DNA from: Acetobacter vaccinii
Lineage (GTDB): Bacteria > Pseudomonadota > Alphaproteobacteria > Acetobacterales > Acetobacteraceae
Direction of reading: 5' to 3'
Assembly (NCBI RefSeq): GCF_008365315.1
Contig: NZ_CP043506.1
Location: 1,904,001-1,968,000 of the forward strand
DNA length: 64,000 bases
The translations under genes and the position numbers were made by a program. The stretch's first letter is position 1. Each line of letters begins with the position of its first letter. Below the pieces are notes generated by a model. The model ran no database searches. It saw only the letters and a list, made by a program, of their open reading frames with translations, and was not told the origin of the DNA. This document shows positions 34,473 to 43,302 of this stretch, one piece after another.

Positions 34473-36314
34473 ATGGGTGATATGGCTGATAGCGTAATTC
34501 TTTTCGTTTTCCTCGTGCTGGGGGCCAGCATGCTGGCCCAGTGGGTGGCGTGGCGTTTCCGCCTGCCCGCTATTGTGCTGCTGTTTGCTTTGGGGCTGCT
34601 GTTTGGCCCTGGGCTGCGTATTATGCACCCGTCTGAAATGCTGGGCAGCGCCTTTCACCCTCTCGTTTCCCTCGCCGTGGCGTTGATCGTGTTTGAAGGC
34701 GGGCTGGTGCTGGACTTCAGGCAACTGAAGGAGGCGGGGGAGGGCGTTGTGCGCCTGACCCTGGTGGCGTTGCCCATCAACCTGCTGCTTGGCAGCATTG
34801 CCGCCCATTACATTGGGGGTATGGGGTGGGGGCCTGCTTTTCTTTTTGGTTCCATCGTGGTGGTGACTGGCCCGACGGTGGTGCTGCCCCTCTTGCGGCA
34901 CGGCAAGCTCAAACCCCGTATTGCGGCCTTCCTGCGGTGGGAGGCTATTCTGAACGACCCTGTGGGCGCCATTCTGGCCACTCTGGTGCTGGAGGTGCTG
35001 CTGATGCAGCCGGGCGAGGGGTCTGGCACGTTCTTTGCGTCCATGCTGCCGCATATGCTGGTCAGCGCGGTGATGATGGCAGGGCTGGGCCTTGGCGCAG
35101 CCTGGGGGGTGCGCTGGCTGTGCGTGCGTGACCTGCTGCCAGAGTTCCTCAAGATGCCATTTCTCATCACGCTGGCGCTGGCCTTGTTTGTGGTGGGGAC
35201 ACTGAGCATGGATGGCGCAGGGCTTATTGCCTCGACCGTGTTTGGCATGGGGCTGGTCAACCTGCGTATTCCGGGCATGGCGGAACTCCAGCGCATGAAA
35301 GAATCGCTGGTGGTGCTGATTGTCTCCATCCTGTTCGTGCTGCTGACAGCCGACCTCCAGCGCGCTGAACTGACGGCTCTGTCATGGTCCATCGGCGGGC
35401 TGACGCTGGCTGTGCTGTTTCTGGTCAGGCCGGTCGGGATCTGGCTGGCCACGATGGGGTCCAGCCTGAGCTGGGCGGAGCGCGCCTTTGTCGGCTGGAT
35501 TGCCCCGCGCGGTATCGTCGCCGCTGCAGTGGCCGGTATGGCCGGGATACGGCTTGAGGACGCAGGTTACCCCGGTGCGGCACAGGTTATGCCCGCAGTG
35601 TTTGCAGTTATTGCAGCCACCATGATCCTGCATGGTTTCTCGCTTGTGCCGCTGGGGCGCAGGTTGCACCTGACCCTGTCCAATCAGCCATCCTTGGCCA
35701 TTGTCGGGGCCAGTGAGTGGTCCACCCAGCTTGCCATAGCTGTGCATGGGCTGGATGTGCCTGTGCTGCTGGTGGATAGCTCCCAGCAGGACCTGCGTCG
35801 GGCGGAAAGGGCGGGCGTGCCGGTACTCTGTGCCGAAGTGCTGTCGGAGGAAGGGGCGGAGAGCCTTGAGGAAAGACCTGCCGATTATCTGATCTCCGCC
35901 ACGCCGGATGGCATTTACAACGGTCTGGTCTGTGCCCATCTGGCTCCGCATTTTGGGCGGCAGAGGGTGTATCAGGTCAGCCCCGGTATTGCGCGGCTGG
36001 ACCAGTACCGTGGTCTGAGCCGTGAGGCCCGGGGCAAGGTGCTGGGGCAGCCGGGCTGGAACTTCACGGTGCTGGACCTTCTGGTCAATCAGGGCTGGTT
36101 TTTTGTGGCGCACGAGATCACAGAGGCGAACCGGCTGGACCTTTTGAGCGAGGAAAGCGGGTTCCTGATTTTCCTTGTCATCCAGAAAGGTGTGTCCATT
36201 ACCGTGCTATCTGCTGAGGATGATGTGCCCCCGCCACTCTGGCCCGGTTATATTGCCGTTGGCCTGATGGCACCCGAAGGCGCAGCCCGAACCGCACCCG
36301 ATAGTCGTGCCTGA
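34473..36314 (+). CDS. CPA1-type monovalent cation/proton antiporter with C-terminal TrkA-N-like domain
   Basis: About 613 residues. Start uncertain: ATG at 34473 or 34482; the longer frame from 34437 has a basic N-terminus unlike the family. Twelve or so membrane helices fill the first ~400 residues, with FEGGLVLDFRQLKEAG, GSIVVVTGPTVVLPLLRH, and WEAILNDPVGAILATLVLE containing the ND ion-binding pair of NhaP-type exchangers. Residues beyond ~420 form a Rossmann-like regulatory domain (LAIVGASEWSTQLAIAVHGLDVPVLLVDSS). It exchanges Na+ or K+ for H+ in the inner membrane, which is useful under acid stress. Ion preference is unknown. Confidence 0.87.
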   Translation: MGDMADSVILFVFLVLGASMLAQWVAWRFRLPAIVLLFALGLLFGPGLRIMHPSEMLGSAFHPLVSLAVALIVFEGGLVLDFRQLKEAGEGVVRLTLVALPINLLLGSIAAHYIGGMGWGPAFLFGSIVVVTGPTVVLPLLRHGKLKPRIAAFLRWEAILNDPVGAILATLVLEVLLMQPGEGSGTFFASMLPHMLVSAVMMAGLGLGAAWGVRWLCVRDLLPEFLKMPFLITLALALFVVGTLSMDGAGLIASTVFGMGLVNLRIPGMAELQRMKESLVVLIVSILFVLLTADLQRAELTALSWSIGGLTLAVLFLVRPVGIWLATMGSSLSWAERAFVGWIAPRGIVAAAVAGMAGIRLEDAGYPGAAQVMPAVFAVIAATMILHGFSLVPLGRRLHLTLSNQPSLAIVGASEWSTQLAIAVHGLDVPVLLVDSSQQDLRRAERAGVPVLCAEVLSEEGAESLEERPADYLISATPDGIYNGLVCAHLAPHFGRQRVYQVSPGIARLDQYRGLSREARGKVLGQPGWNFTVLDLLVNQGWFFVAHEITEANRLDLLSEESGFLIFLVIQKGVSITVLSAEDDVPPPLWPGYIAVGLMAPEGAARTAPDSRA

Positions 36315-36319
36315 CAGGC

Positions 36320-36829
36320 TTACGGGTGGATGGTAATGGCCTTGGCTCCGGCCTGCAGTACATGCAGCAGGTCAGCTTTCTCCAGCGCGACACAGCCTTC
36401 CGTAGGGGAAAGGTTGGGCCGTTGCAGGTGCATGAAAATGGCGGAGCCTGCACCGGGGCGTGCTGGATCATCGTTATAGCCGATAACAACAATCAGGTCG
36501 TAGATGCTGTCGGCTTTCCACAGCTCTTCATGCCGGTCGGGGCAGGGCAGGTGGACAAGCTGGTTATACAGGGGGCTGTGCGGGTCATCGCACCAGCCAT
36601 CATGGGGGGAAAGTGCGGCAAGAGGCAGGCTGGTACGGGGGGCAGGCAGGCGGTCTGCCCGAAAATAAACCTGGCGGAGCGCAAACGTGCCAACAGGGGT
36701 GCACAGGTCTCCTTCCTGCTTGCGGGTGGTCAGGCCGTTGCGGCCTATGACGGCCCTCATGACTTTGTGTCCGCAATGCAGTCGTGCATATGGGCCACTG
36801 CCTGCCTCATGGAAGAGGTGTATCATCAT
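36320..36829 (-). CDS. L,D-transpeptidase (YkuD-fold) family protein
   Basis: 169 residues. The C-terminal half has the catalytic signature HLQRPNLSPTEGCVALEK (His, then Gly-Cys with the nucleophile), and upstream GRNGLTTRKQEGDLCTPVGTF fits the substrate-cleft strands. Proteins of this size without an export signal belong to the short ErfK/YbiS-like group of Proteobacteria. I see no signal peptide at either start (36829 or 36826), so its location is unclear. It converges with the antiporter gene, with stops 5 bp apart. Confidence 0.82.
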   Translation of the reverse strand: MMIHLFHEAGSGPYARLHCGHKVMRAVIGRNGLTTRKQEGDLCTPVGTFALRQVYFRADRLPAPRTSLPLAALSPHDGWCDDPHSPLYNQLVHLPCPDRHEELWKADSIYDLIVVIGYNDDPARPGAGSAIFMHLQRPNLSPTEGCVALEKADLLHVLQAGAKAITIHP

Positions 36830-36975
36830 GTGCCATCCTGCCCCTGTTTATGGTGTTCTTGTGCTGCTGGCGTATCATGCTCATTCATGGCCGGAGCCGA
36901 GACGATTCGTAGCGCGGTGAATACAACAGGTTTGGTAGCCAGAGTAGCAAAGGCTGACACAAGGAGATGGACTCC

Positions 36976-37689
36976 ATGACGGGTGCACGCCCTATTTTGA
37001 TTGTTGATGACGATCAGGTAATCCGCAAGACATTGGCGGAGCAATTACAGCTTGAAGGCGAGTTTCAGGTACTGGAGTCCGCAACGCTTGAAGAAGCCCG
37101 GCAGACAATCAAGGCCGCTGATGCGCGCTGCGATGCCGTGCTGCTTGACGTTAGCCTGCCCGACGGCGACGGGCGTGACTTCTGTGCCGAACTGCGGCGC
37201 GAAGGCCTGCGTATGCCGGTGATCATGCTGACCGGCTCTGATGATGAAGCGGATATTGTCCGTGGGCTGGATGCCGGGGCCAACGACTATGTCGCCAAGC
37301 CCTTCCGCATTGCTGAACTGCTGGCCAGATTGCGCGCCCAGTTGCGGCTGTTTGAAAACAGCGAGGACGCTGTTTTTTCCATCGGGCCATATACTTTCCG
37401 CCCGTCCGCCAAGCTGCTGCAGGAACCGCAGAGAAACCGCCGTATCCGTTTGACGGAAAAGGAAACGGCAATCCTCAAGTTCCTGTACCGCGCGGGCACC
37501 CGCCCGGTGCCCCGTCAGGTGCTGCTGAACGAGGTGTGGGGCTATAACGCGGCCGTAACCACCCACACGCTGGAAACCCATATTTACCGCCTGCGCCAGA
37601 AGATCGAGCCCGATCCGGCCCATGCATCGCTGCTGGTGACAGAAGGGGGCGGCTATCGCCTGAACCCGGAGCCAGAGGCCGCGGTCTGA
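36976..37689 (+). CDS. OmpR-family response regulator, orphan
   Basis: About 237 residues from the ATG at 36976, nine bases after AGGAG; the ATG at 36967 sits on the ribosome site. The receiver domain has ILIVDDDQVIRK, phospho-acceptor Asp in AVLLDVSLPDGDG, T in MLTGSDDEAD and K in YVAKPFRIAELLARLRAQL. The C-terminal winged helix has RLTEKETAILKFLYRAGTRP and TTHTLETHIYRLRQKIEPDP, a form widespread in alphaproteobacteria, including CenR-like essential regulators. No kinase gene is adjacent. Symbol left open. Confidence 0.88.
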   Translation: MTGARPILIVDDDQVIRKTLAEQLQLEGEFQVLESATLEEARQTIKAADARCDAVLLDVSLPDGDGRDFCAELRREGLRMPVIMLTGSDDEADIVRGLDAGANDYVAKPFRIAELLARLRAQLRLFENSEDAVFSIGPYTFRPSAKLLQEPQRNRRIRLTEKETAILKFLYRAGTRPVPRQVLLNEVWGYNAAVTTHTLETHIYRLRQKIEPDPAHASLLVTEGGGYRLNPEPEAAV

Positions 37690-37980
37690 CACGTCAGGCA
37701 AGGCTGCGCAGGGGGCAGGCTGTTATGCCGCCCCCGTGCCGCCTGCCGCGGTTGTTACGGGGTTTGGAATTTCATCCACACCCTTACCCACCAAGCCATC
37801 CGCAGAATCTGTGGATAAGCGCCGGAATGACGGCAGGTGGATGCAGGCAGTCTGATGGGCCAATGTCCGCATTCTGTTTGAACTGGAACCCCAACAGGGG
37901 TATTGCCCAAGAGAACTGCTCTGTGCCCTATCCTGCCCACAGGGAAGGGACCCACAAGGTATGCTGTGTCGGGTCCTGTT
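37690..37980. other. intergenic region between two response-regulator genes
   Basis: 291 bp. The sequence shows no clear terminator or promoter. A frame runs through it into the next regulator gene, but its codons do not resemble a receiver-domain extension. Confidence 0.4.
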
Positions 37981-38679
37981 ATGAAGACTGAAATGATGCC
38001 TGAGCCTGCCCACGTCCTGCTGGTTGAGGACGACGCCAGCACCGCAGCCTATATCCAACGTTTTTTTGAGCATTCCCATATTCGCATCACAGCCGTGGCG
38101 GACGGTACGCAGGGGCAGGCGTTGGCCATGGCGCAACCCTGGGACTGTATTGTGCTGGACCGACGCCTGCCAGGGCTTGATGGGCTGACAATCCTGACCA
38201 CGATGCGGGCAGACAACATCCAAACCCCTGTCCTGTTCCTGACCACCATGGATGGCATCCACGACCGCGTGAGCGGGCTGCGTAGCGGAGGGGACGACTA
38301 CCTTGTTAAACCCTTTGCCCTAACGGAACTGTCCGCACGCATAGAAAGCCTGCTGCGCCGCACCAAGGAGCCGGGGAATGACGTACGCCTTGTCTTTGCG
38401 GATGTGGAGGTTGATCTTTTAACGCGGGAAGTCCGCCGGGCAGGGGAAAAGCTGTATATTCAGCCCCAGGAAATGAAGCTGCTCGAGTATTTTATGAAAA
38501 ACCCTCTGGTCGTGCTGTCGCGCGAGATGCTGTTGCAGGCTGTCTGGGGGCTGGATTTTCCAGTGCGCACCAATCTGGTCGAAACCCACGTCAGCCGTTT
38601 GCGTGAACGCTTGGGGCGGGACGCCCCACCCCTGATCCACACCATCAAGGGCCGGGGTTATATGTTGCGGCATCCCTAG
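37981..38679 (+). CDS. OmpR-family response regulator of a two-component pair
   Basis: About 232 residues from the ATG at 37981 (MKTEMMPEPAHVLLVEDDAS). The receiver has VLLVEDD, phospho-acceptor Asp in DCIVLDRRLPGLDG, and YLVKPFALTELSARIESLLRR. The winged helix has LQAVWGLDFPVRTNLVETHVSRLRERL and IHTIKGRGYMLR. The gene ends 1 bp before the histidine kinase start, so the two are translationally coupled. It lies beside a siderophore receptor gene, so control of metal or envelope functions is possible but not shown. Confidence 0.9.
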   Translation: MKTEMMPEPAHVLLVEDDASTAAYIQRFFEHSHIRITAVADGTQGQALAMAQPWDCIVLDRRLPGLDGLTILTTMRADNIQTPVLFLTTMDGIHDRVSGLRSGGDDYLVKPFALTELSARIESLLRRTKEPGNDVRLVFADVEVDLLTREVRRAGEKLYIQPQEMKLLEYFMKNPLVVLSREMLLQAVWGLDFPVRTNLVETHVSRLRERLGRDAPPLIHTIKGRGYMLRHP

Positions 38680-38680
38680 A

Positions 38681-40072
38681 ATGGCACGGAATACGGCGGC
38701 ATCTCCTCATCGTCTTTCTGTGTTGCGGAGTTCTTCTTTCCGTATCATTGCCATGTTTGCCGGGTGCTTTGTGCTCAGCGGCATGACAGTCATGGCGTTG
38801 TCGGGTTATCGCAGTTTCAGCCTTCTGTCCCAGCAGATGCGGCATGCAGTGGCGAATGAGCGGGATGAGGCCCTGTCCGATGCGAATATTCCCGATGTCG
38901 CGCATTTACAGCCCGTTGTGCATGAACTTGTCCAGCATGAGCCGGGTTTTTATTACCTGTTGCAGGATGCAGGCCAGCATGTGGTCGTTGGCAATATGCT
39001 GCATTTGCGGCCTGTTGCAGGCTGGCGTACCCTGTCATGGACCCATCGCTCTCTCCCTCCCGATCGGCGGCCCGTTATCGGGTATGGGGTGGCTTTGCAG
39101 GATGGTGGGTACCTGTTTGTCGGGATCGATGCCGAGCCTGTGCAAACCCTGCGGCACGACCTGTGGTTCATGCTGGCTTGGAGTGCGGTTGGGTTTGTTA
39201 TTATTGGTGTTGGCGGTGGTTGGTTGCTGAGCAGGCTGGTGTTGGGCAAGATCGAAACCATCAGCGAAACAGCACGTGATATCATGCGGGGCGATATGTC
39301 ACGTAGGCTCCCCCTGAAAGCGGGGAATGATGAATTTGACCATCTGGCCAGCAGCCTGAATGCCATGCTGGAACGCAATGAAAACCTGATTGCCAGTATC
39401 AGTCAGGTTACGGATGATATTGCCCACGACATGCGGCGGCCTCTGGCACATTTGGGTCAGCAGTTGGATGACCTGGAGCAGTCTGACTTGTCCCCCAGGC
39501 AGGAGGACATTCTTGTTCGGGCAAAAGAAAATTTGCAGGACGCGTTGGAAATTTTTTCATCCCTGTTGAAACTGGCACAGATAGAAGCTGACGATAGGGT
39601 GCCAGATGTCCAAACTCTTGATGTTTCTGATCTGCTGATAACACTTGCCGAATTATACAGACCTGTTTTTGAAGATAAGGAGCAGAAATTTACACTGACT
39701 TTGCCGCACAAGGCTGCCTATGTTGCAGGGAACAGAGTTCTGCTTGTGCAAATGCTGGCTAATCTGCTTGAAAATGCATCAAACCATTGTCAGGAAGGAA
39801 AAAGCATTTCTCTTTCTTATGATATCAAAAATGGAATGGTCAGACTGGTGGTGGCAGACAATGGGTTGGGTATTCCAGCCCATGAGCGTGAGCATGTGTT
39901 TGAGAAAATGGTCAGGCTGGATCGTAGCCGTTCTGTGCCGGGGGCCGGACTGGGTCTGAGCATGGTCAGAGCCATTGTCCGGCTGCATGGTGGGTCTATC
40001 CGGCTTTTGGACAACGCACCGGGTTTACGGTGCGAAGTCTGGTTGCCGAGTGCCGCTGGGCTTACATCTTGA
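38681..40072 (+). CDS. sensor histidine kinase
   Basis: 463 residues. TM1 is at about 25-45 (IIAMFAGCFVLSGMTVMALSG), a ~110-residue periplasmic sensor follows, TM2 is WSAVGFVIIGVGGGWLLSRLVLG, and a HAMP linker is ETARDIMRGDMSRRLPL. The H box is ISQVTDDIAHDMRRPLAHL, the N box LANLLENASNHC, the G1 box VVADNGLGIPAHE and the G2 box GAGLGLSMVRAIVRLHGGSI. It phosphorylates the regulator encoded just upstream. Its last 11 bp overlap the convergent TonB receptor gene. The stimulus is unknown. Confidence 0.92.
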   Translation: MARNTAASPHRLSVLRSSSFRIIAMFAGCFVLSGMTVMALSGYRSFSLLSQQMRHAVANERDEALSDANIPDVAHLQPVVHELVQHEPGFYYLLQDAGQHVVVGNMLHLRPVAGWRTLSWTHRSLPPDRRPVIGYGVALQDGGYLFVGIDAEPVQTLRHDLWFMLAWSAVGFVIIGVGGGWLLSRLVLGKIETISETARDIMRGDMSRRLPLKAGNDEFDHLASSLNAMLERNENLIASISQVTDDIAHDMRRPLAHLGQQLDDLEQSDLSPRQEDILVRAKENLQDALEIFSSLLKLAQIEADDRVPDVQTLDVSDLLITLAELYRPVFEDKEQKFTLTLPHKAAYVAGNRVLLVQMLANLLENASNHCQEGKSISLSYDIKNGMVRLVVADNGLGIPAHEREHVFEKMVRLDRSRSVPGAGLGLSMVRAIVRLHGGSIRLLDNAPGLRCEVWLPSAAGLTS

Positions 40073-42356
40073 AAGTAAGCTGGAATGTTACTGCGCGCCC
40101 GGCTGCAATGCGGGCGTAGTTGGTATAAACGCGGTCATAGTAGCGTTTATCTGTCAGGTTTTGCAGGTTGGCCTGCAAGTCCAGCATTGGGGTTATCTGG
40201 TAGTCGGCAACCATGTCCAGGCGCACATAAGACGGTACCCAGGTGGAATTGCTGACATTGGTATAGCGCTTGCTCATGTACGTCAGACCACCGCCGGCTT
40301 TGAAATGGGGCAGGATTTTATATGTGCTCCAGAGCGCTATTGAATTACCGGGCGTGTAGGGGAAGCGCTTGCCAACATTGGCATGGGTCGGTCCGCCGTC
40401 CAGCACGGTGCTGTCCAGATAGGTCCAGCCGCCAAACATCTCCCATCGTGGGGTAATATTGCCTGCCACATTAATTTCTGCTCCCCGCACACGCTGGGTA
40501 CCTGCGTTGATCTGGTTGCCGTAACCATCGGACACCTGTGCGTTGGTCATCTTTCCATCAAACAGGGAGCCGGTAATGGAAAAGCGGCCATTAAAGAACT
40601 CGGCTTTGGCCCCGACCTCTATATTCCGGCCATTTTGCGGGGCAAGTTTGTTGTTGGCGGTTGAAAGGGCAATCTGCCCATCTGCCCCGGCATCCACCCC
40701 AACCGGGTTGGACGCAGTCGCGTAGGAGAAATAGATGCTGACAGGCTTGATAGGTTTGTAAACCGCACCCGCCTGATAGTTGATAAAGCTCTGATTGTTG
40801 CTTAACCCCAGATTACCCTGCACAGCGGATGTCATAAAGCGGTCAAACCGTACCCCGCCGTTAATGAGCAGGCGGTTGTCGAACATGCTCATGGTATCAA
40901 ACGCGTAGGCCGACCCAGTTGTCACATTGGTGTTGAGTGGCGCTATGCCGGGTTCCCCCAGGGAATAAGAGCCTGTCCACGGGCTATAGGGGCTCCAGCT
41001 ACCCATATTGGTGGTACTGACACAGTTATACGCAACAGAGCACGATCCACCATTGCGCATGTTGTGGCCCGTGGAATCGACAACATAATATTCGTTTCTT
41101 GTCAGGCGCTCTCTGGAAAGTTCAATACCTGTATTGATGGAGTGGTGAATAAAGCCGGTGTTGAACGTGCCCGACACCATAGCCTGTTCCTGAAAGTTGT
41201 CGGTGTGGAACCGGCCAGACTTTGCTTCGAGCAGAATATTCTGGTTTGCAGGCGATGTGCTTTGCCACTGTGGGTTGGTCGCAATGTAGTCGTATTGCGT
41301 GCTTGTCCACTGCAAGGTGTTGCGAAAGACAAAGTCTCCCCACAGATCACGTTCAAGGATAACCTGCCCGAGGTCTGTTGTGCTGTGCTCAAAATCCCTG
41401 TTGGCAAGGCCCAATACTGTATGACGGGGGATAGCAAGGGGCTCGTGCGTGGTCTTGCTATAGGGGGCGGAATAGTCCGGCATACCGGAGGAATAGAGGT
41501 GATAATATCCGAGTGTCAGGCGGGTTGGCGTGCCTAAACCAAAGGAAATGGACGGTGCGACACCCCATTTATGGGCTCCGATAGGTTCGCGGCCCGCAGT
41601 ATCTCCATCAGCCCCCATAGCGTTCAGGCGCACGGCGGTGGAGGAACCGATCTGCCGGTTAACATCTATCGTGCCCCGCTTGTAGGCGGCCGTGCCAAAG
41701 CCGATCTGCCCGGATGTCAGATTGCCAAGCTGTGCTTTTTTAGAGGTAATGTTGATCTGCCCGCCCAAGCCACCCCGGCCACCATAGACCGACCCAGGGC
41801 CTTTAAGGACTTCCATTTCTTCAACATCAAACACTTCGCGCTGGCTCACACCACTGTCCCGCAGTCCATCAATGAACATGTTGCTGTAGGAACCAAAGCC
41901 GCGAATAACAGGGTAGTTGCCACCGGGAATAGCGTAGGCGTCCCCCCCACGAAAGCTGACGCCAGGCACCGTTCGCATTGCTTCTTCGAACGATGTCGCG
42001 TTGACCAGCTTCATCTGCTCCTGTGTCACCACGGAGATGGAGCGCGGTGTATCCAGCAAGGATGCGGTATATTTCCGGTTGGGGGAGCGCCCGGTCAAGG
42101 CGGCATGCCCTTTGCCCCAGACTGTGACATGGCTTTTATCATCAGTCTGCTGTTGTGCCTTGGTGGGTGCTGCGGCCTGTGTGGTGCTGTTTGCTGCATG
42201 CAGTGGTTTGGCAGGTGGGGGGCTTTTGCCTGCAAGGATTTTGGTGTCCGTGCTGGGTGTGGCGGCATAAGCGCAGTGCGTTATGGCTGTGCCTGAAAGG
42301 CACCCGACGAGAAATGACGCGGAACAGATGCGCGTAATACTGTGGCGGTGTGGCAT
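40062..42356 (-). CDS. TonB-dependent siderophore receptor (Fiu/FhuA-like)
   Basis: About 764 residues from the ATG at 42356 (MPHRHSITRICSASF), which has GGAAG four bases upstream; the longer start at 42386 lies inside the operator-like palindrome. It has a signal peptide, then a plug with LLDTPRSISVVTQEQMKLVNATSFEEAMRTVPGV, MFIDGLRDSGVSQREVFDVEEMEVLKGPGSVYGGRGGLGGQINITSK, typical of catecholate or hydroxamate siderophore receptors. The barrel ends with GRAVTFQLTFKM. It is probably iron-repressed. It converges on the kinase gene with an 11-bp overlap of coding ends. Confidence 0.9.
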   Translation of the reverse strand: MPHRHSITRICSASFLVGCLSGTAITHCAYAATPSTDTKILAGKSPPPAKPLHAANSTTQAAAPTKAQQQTDDKSHVTVWGKGHAALTGRSPNRKYTASLLDTPRSISVVTQEQMKLVNATSFEEAMRTVPGVSFRGGDAYAIPGGNYPVIRGFGSYSNMFIDGLRDSGVSQREVFDVEEMEVLKGPGSVYGGRGGLGGQINITSKKAQLGNLTSGQIGFGTAAYKRGTIDVNRQIGSSTAVRLNAMGADGDTAGREPIGAHKWGVAPSISFGLGTPTRLTLGYYHLYSSGMPDYSAPYSKTTHEPLAIPRHTVLGLANRDFEHSTTDLGQVILERDLWGDFVFRNTLQWTSTQYDYIATNPQWQSTSPANQNILLEAKSGRFHTDNFQEQAMVSGTFNTGFIHHSINTGIELSRERLTRNEYYVVDSTGHNMRNGGSCSVAYNCVSTTNMGSWSPYSPWTGSYSLGEPGIAPLNTNVTTGSAYAFDTMSMFDNRLLINGGVRFDRFMTSAVQGNLGLSNNQSFINYQAGAVYKPIKPVSIYFSYATASNPVGVDAGADGQIALSTANNKLAPQNGRNIEVGAKAEFFNGRFSITGSLFDGKMTNAQVSDGYGNQINAGTQRVRGAEINVAGNITPRWEMFGGWTYLDSTVLDGGPTHANVGKRFPYTPGNSIALWSTYKILPHFKAGGGLTYMSKRYTNVSNSTWVPSYVRLDMVADYQITPMLDLQANLQNLTDKRYYDRVYTNYARIAAGRAVTFQLTFKM

Positions 42357-42366
42357 TGTACTTCCA

Positions 42367-42389
42367 ATAATGCGAATGTTTCGCATTAT
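42367..42389. promoter_or_regulatory. palindromic Fur-like operator of the siderophore receptor
   Basis: Perfect 10-bp arms ATAATGCGAA and TTCGCATTAT with a 3-bp centre. The core is a 7-1-7 TGCGAAT-n-TTTCGCA, close to Fur-type boxes of alphaproteobacteria. It overlaps the candidate -10 of the receptor gene, as expected for iron repression. Confidence 0.65.
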
Positions 42390-42415
42390 CTATGGTGTTT
42401 GATTTTGTGAAGCAA
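42387..42415 (-). promoter_or_regulatory. candidate sigma70 promoter of the siderophore receptor
   Basis: On the minus strand TTGCTT (42415-42410) and TAGATA (42392-42387) are spaced by 17 bp. The -10 abuts the palindrome at 42367-42389. Confidence 0.45.
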
Positions 42416-42786
42416 TTGGCATCTTCCAACATTGGGAATTATTAACACTGATACTAATTCGCAATTAAGGAATGGGGTGCTATATCATCATCCATGATAT
42501 GGTTGCAGAATAAAAATATGCGCGTCCTTTCATGTTTTTGAATGGAAAAATATAGGTTTTTGTCAATTTTCTCTCTTTCTGAGGTGATTTTGTAGGCATG
42601 AGAGACCGCTTTGAACGGTCTTTCGAGGCGTAGGATTTTCGGGCTGTAATGCCTATGGGTTGGGTGTGGGTGATCTTCTGTCATGGCCAGCATGTCAGGA
42701 TTTTTGGAAACCACATGCCACAACAAAACATGGAGGGCCATGTAAGCCATGATTTCTCTATACTTGAAAAAATCACCGTTTTTATA
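42416..42786. other. divergent intergenic region between the siderophore receptor and the Fur-like gene
   Basis: AT-rich region that contains the structured element at 42593-42655 and a TATAAT at 42783-42788 without a well-spaced -35. An antisense frame across it has no protein-like character. Confidence 0.45.
42593..42655. other. potential structured RNA element
   Basis: TAGGCAT (42593-42599) and ATGCCTA (42649-42655) form a perfect outer stem. Inside, AGACCG (42603-42608) pairs with CGGTCT (42616-42621) around a 7-nt loop. No T-run follows, so it is not an ordinary terminator. It does not match a riboswitch I know. It could be part of the 5' leader of the Fur-like gene or a small RNA. Confidence 0.35.
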
Positions 42787-43302
42787 ATGGTGTTTTATGT
42801 ACAGGAAAGAGCGCGTCCGCAGCTTCGGCAGGGCATGGGCGCGGACCAGACACGGTTTGATGCTTTGCAAAAACGTTGTCTGCAAGTGGGGGTTAAGGTG
42901 ACTCCTTTGCGTAGTCTTGTGCTGCATGGGTGTTTGCAGGCAGGCAATGGTGTAACAGCATTTACAATATGGAAAACTCTTCTCAGCATGGTGGAAGATC
43001 GCGCGCCCAGACTGAGTTCCCTACAACGGAACCTCACGATCCTGACGCAGCAAGGTATTTTATTGCGCGATGTCGGGCCAGATCGTGTATGGCATTACAC
43101 TGTTGCACCGCTGCCTTATACGGGGCCGACTGTCAGCCTGATAGAGCAGGGAACAGGGCATAAGACAGTGTGTAAAGCACCAGAAATTGACGATTGCCTG
43201 CAACGCATTGCGGTGGATCGGGGCCTGTTGATACAGGAGGCTTCAGTCACGTTAGTGTGCCGCCCCCGTAGCCCAGGCGACAAAAGCCGACAGTCTGCCT
43301 AA
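42787..43302 (+). CDS. divergent Fur-fold transcriptional regulator
   Basis: About 171 residues from the ATG at 42787; the ATG at 42835 (MGADQTRFDALQKRCLQ) is an alternative, and neither has a strong ribosome site. The winged-helix part follows the Fur pattern: VTPLRSLVLHGCLQAG, TAFTIWKTLL, then RLSSLQRNLTILTQQGILLRD in place of the usual TVYRTLNLLEEAGLV. The C-terminal half keeps a Fur-like layout (GHKTVCKAPEIDDCLQRIA, LLIQEASVTLVCR) but lacks the HHDH stretch and paired CxxC motifs. It is divergent from a siderophore receptor. It may have lost metal sensing or use other ligands; the family call is moderate. Confidence 0.6.
   Translation: MVFYVQERARPQLRQGMGADQTRFDALQKRCLQVGVKVTPLRSLVLHGCLQAGNGVTAFTIWKTLLSMVEDRAPRLSSLQRNLTILTQQGILLRDVGPDRVWHYTVAPLPYTGPTVSLIEQGTGHKTVCKAPEIDDCLQRIAVDRGLLIQEASVTLVCRPRSPGDKSRQSA

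Noticed and set aside
42454..42927. 157-codon minus-strand frame across the siderophore receptor/Fur-like spacer
   Set aside because: His/Lys-rich translation without a domain, overlapping the Fur-like gene on the other strand.
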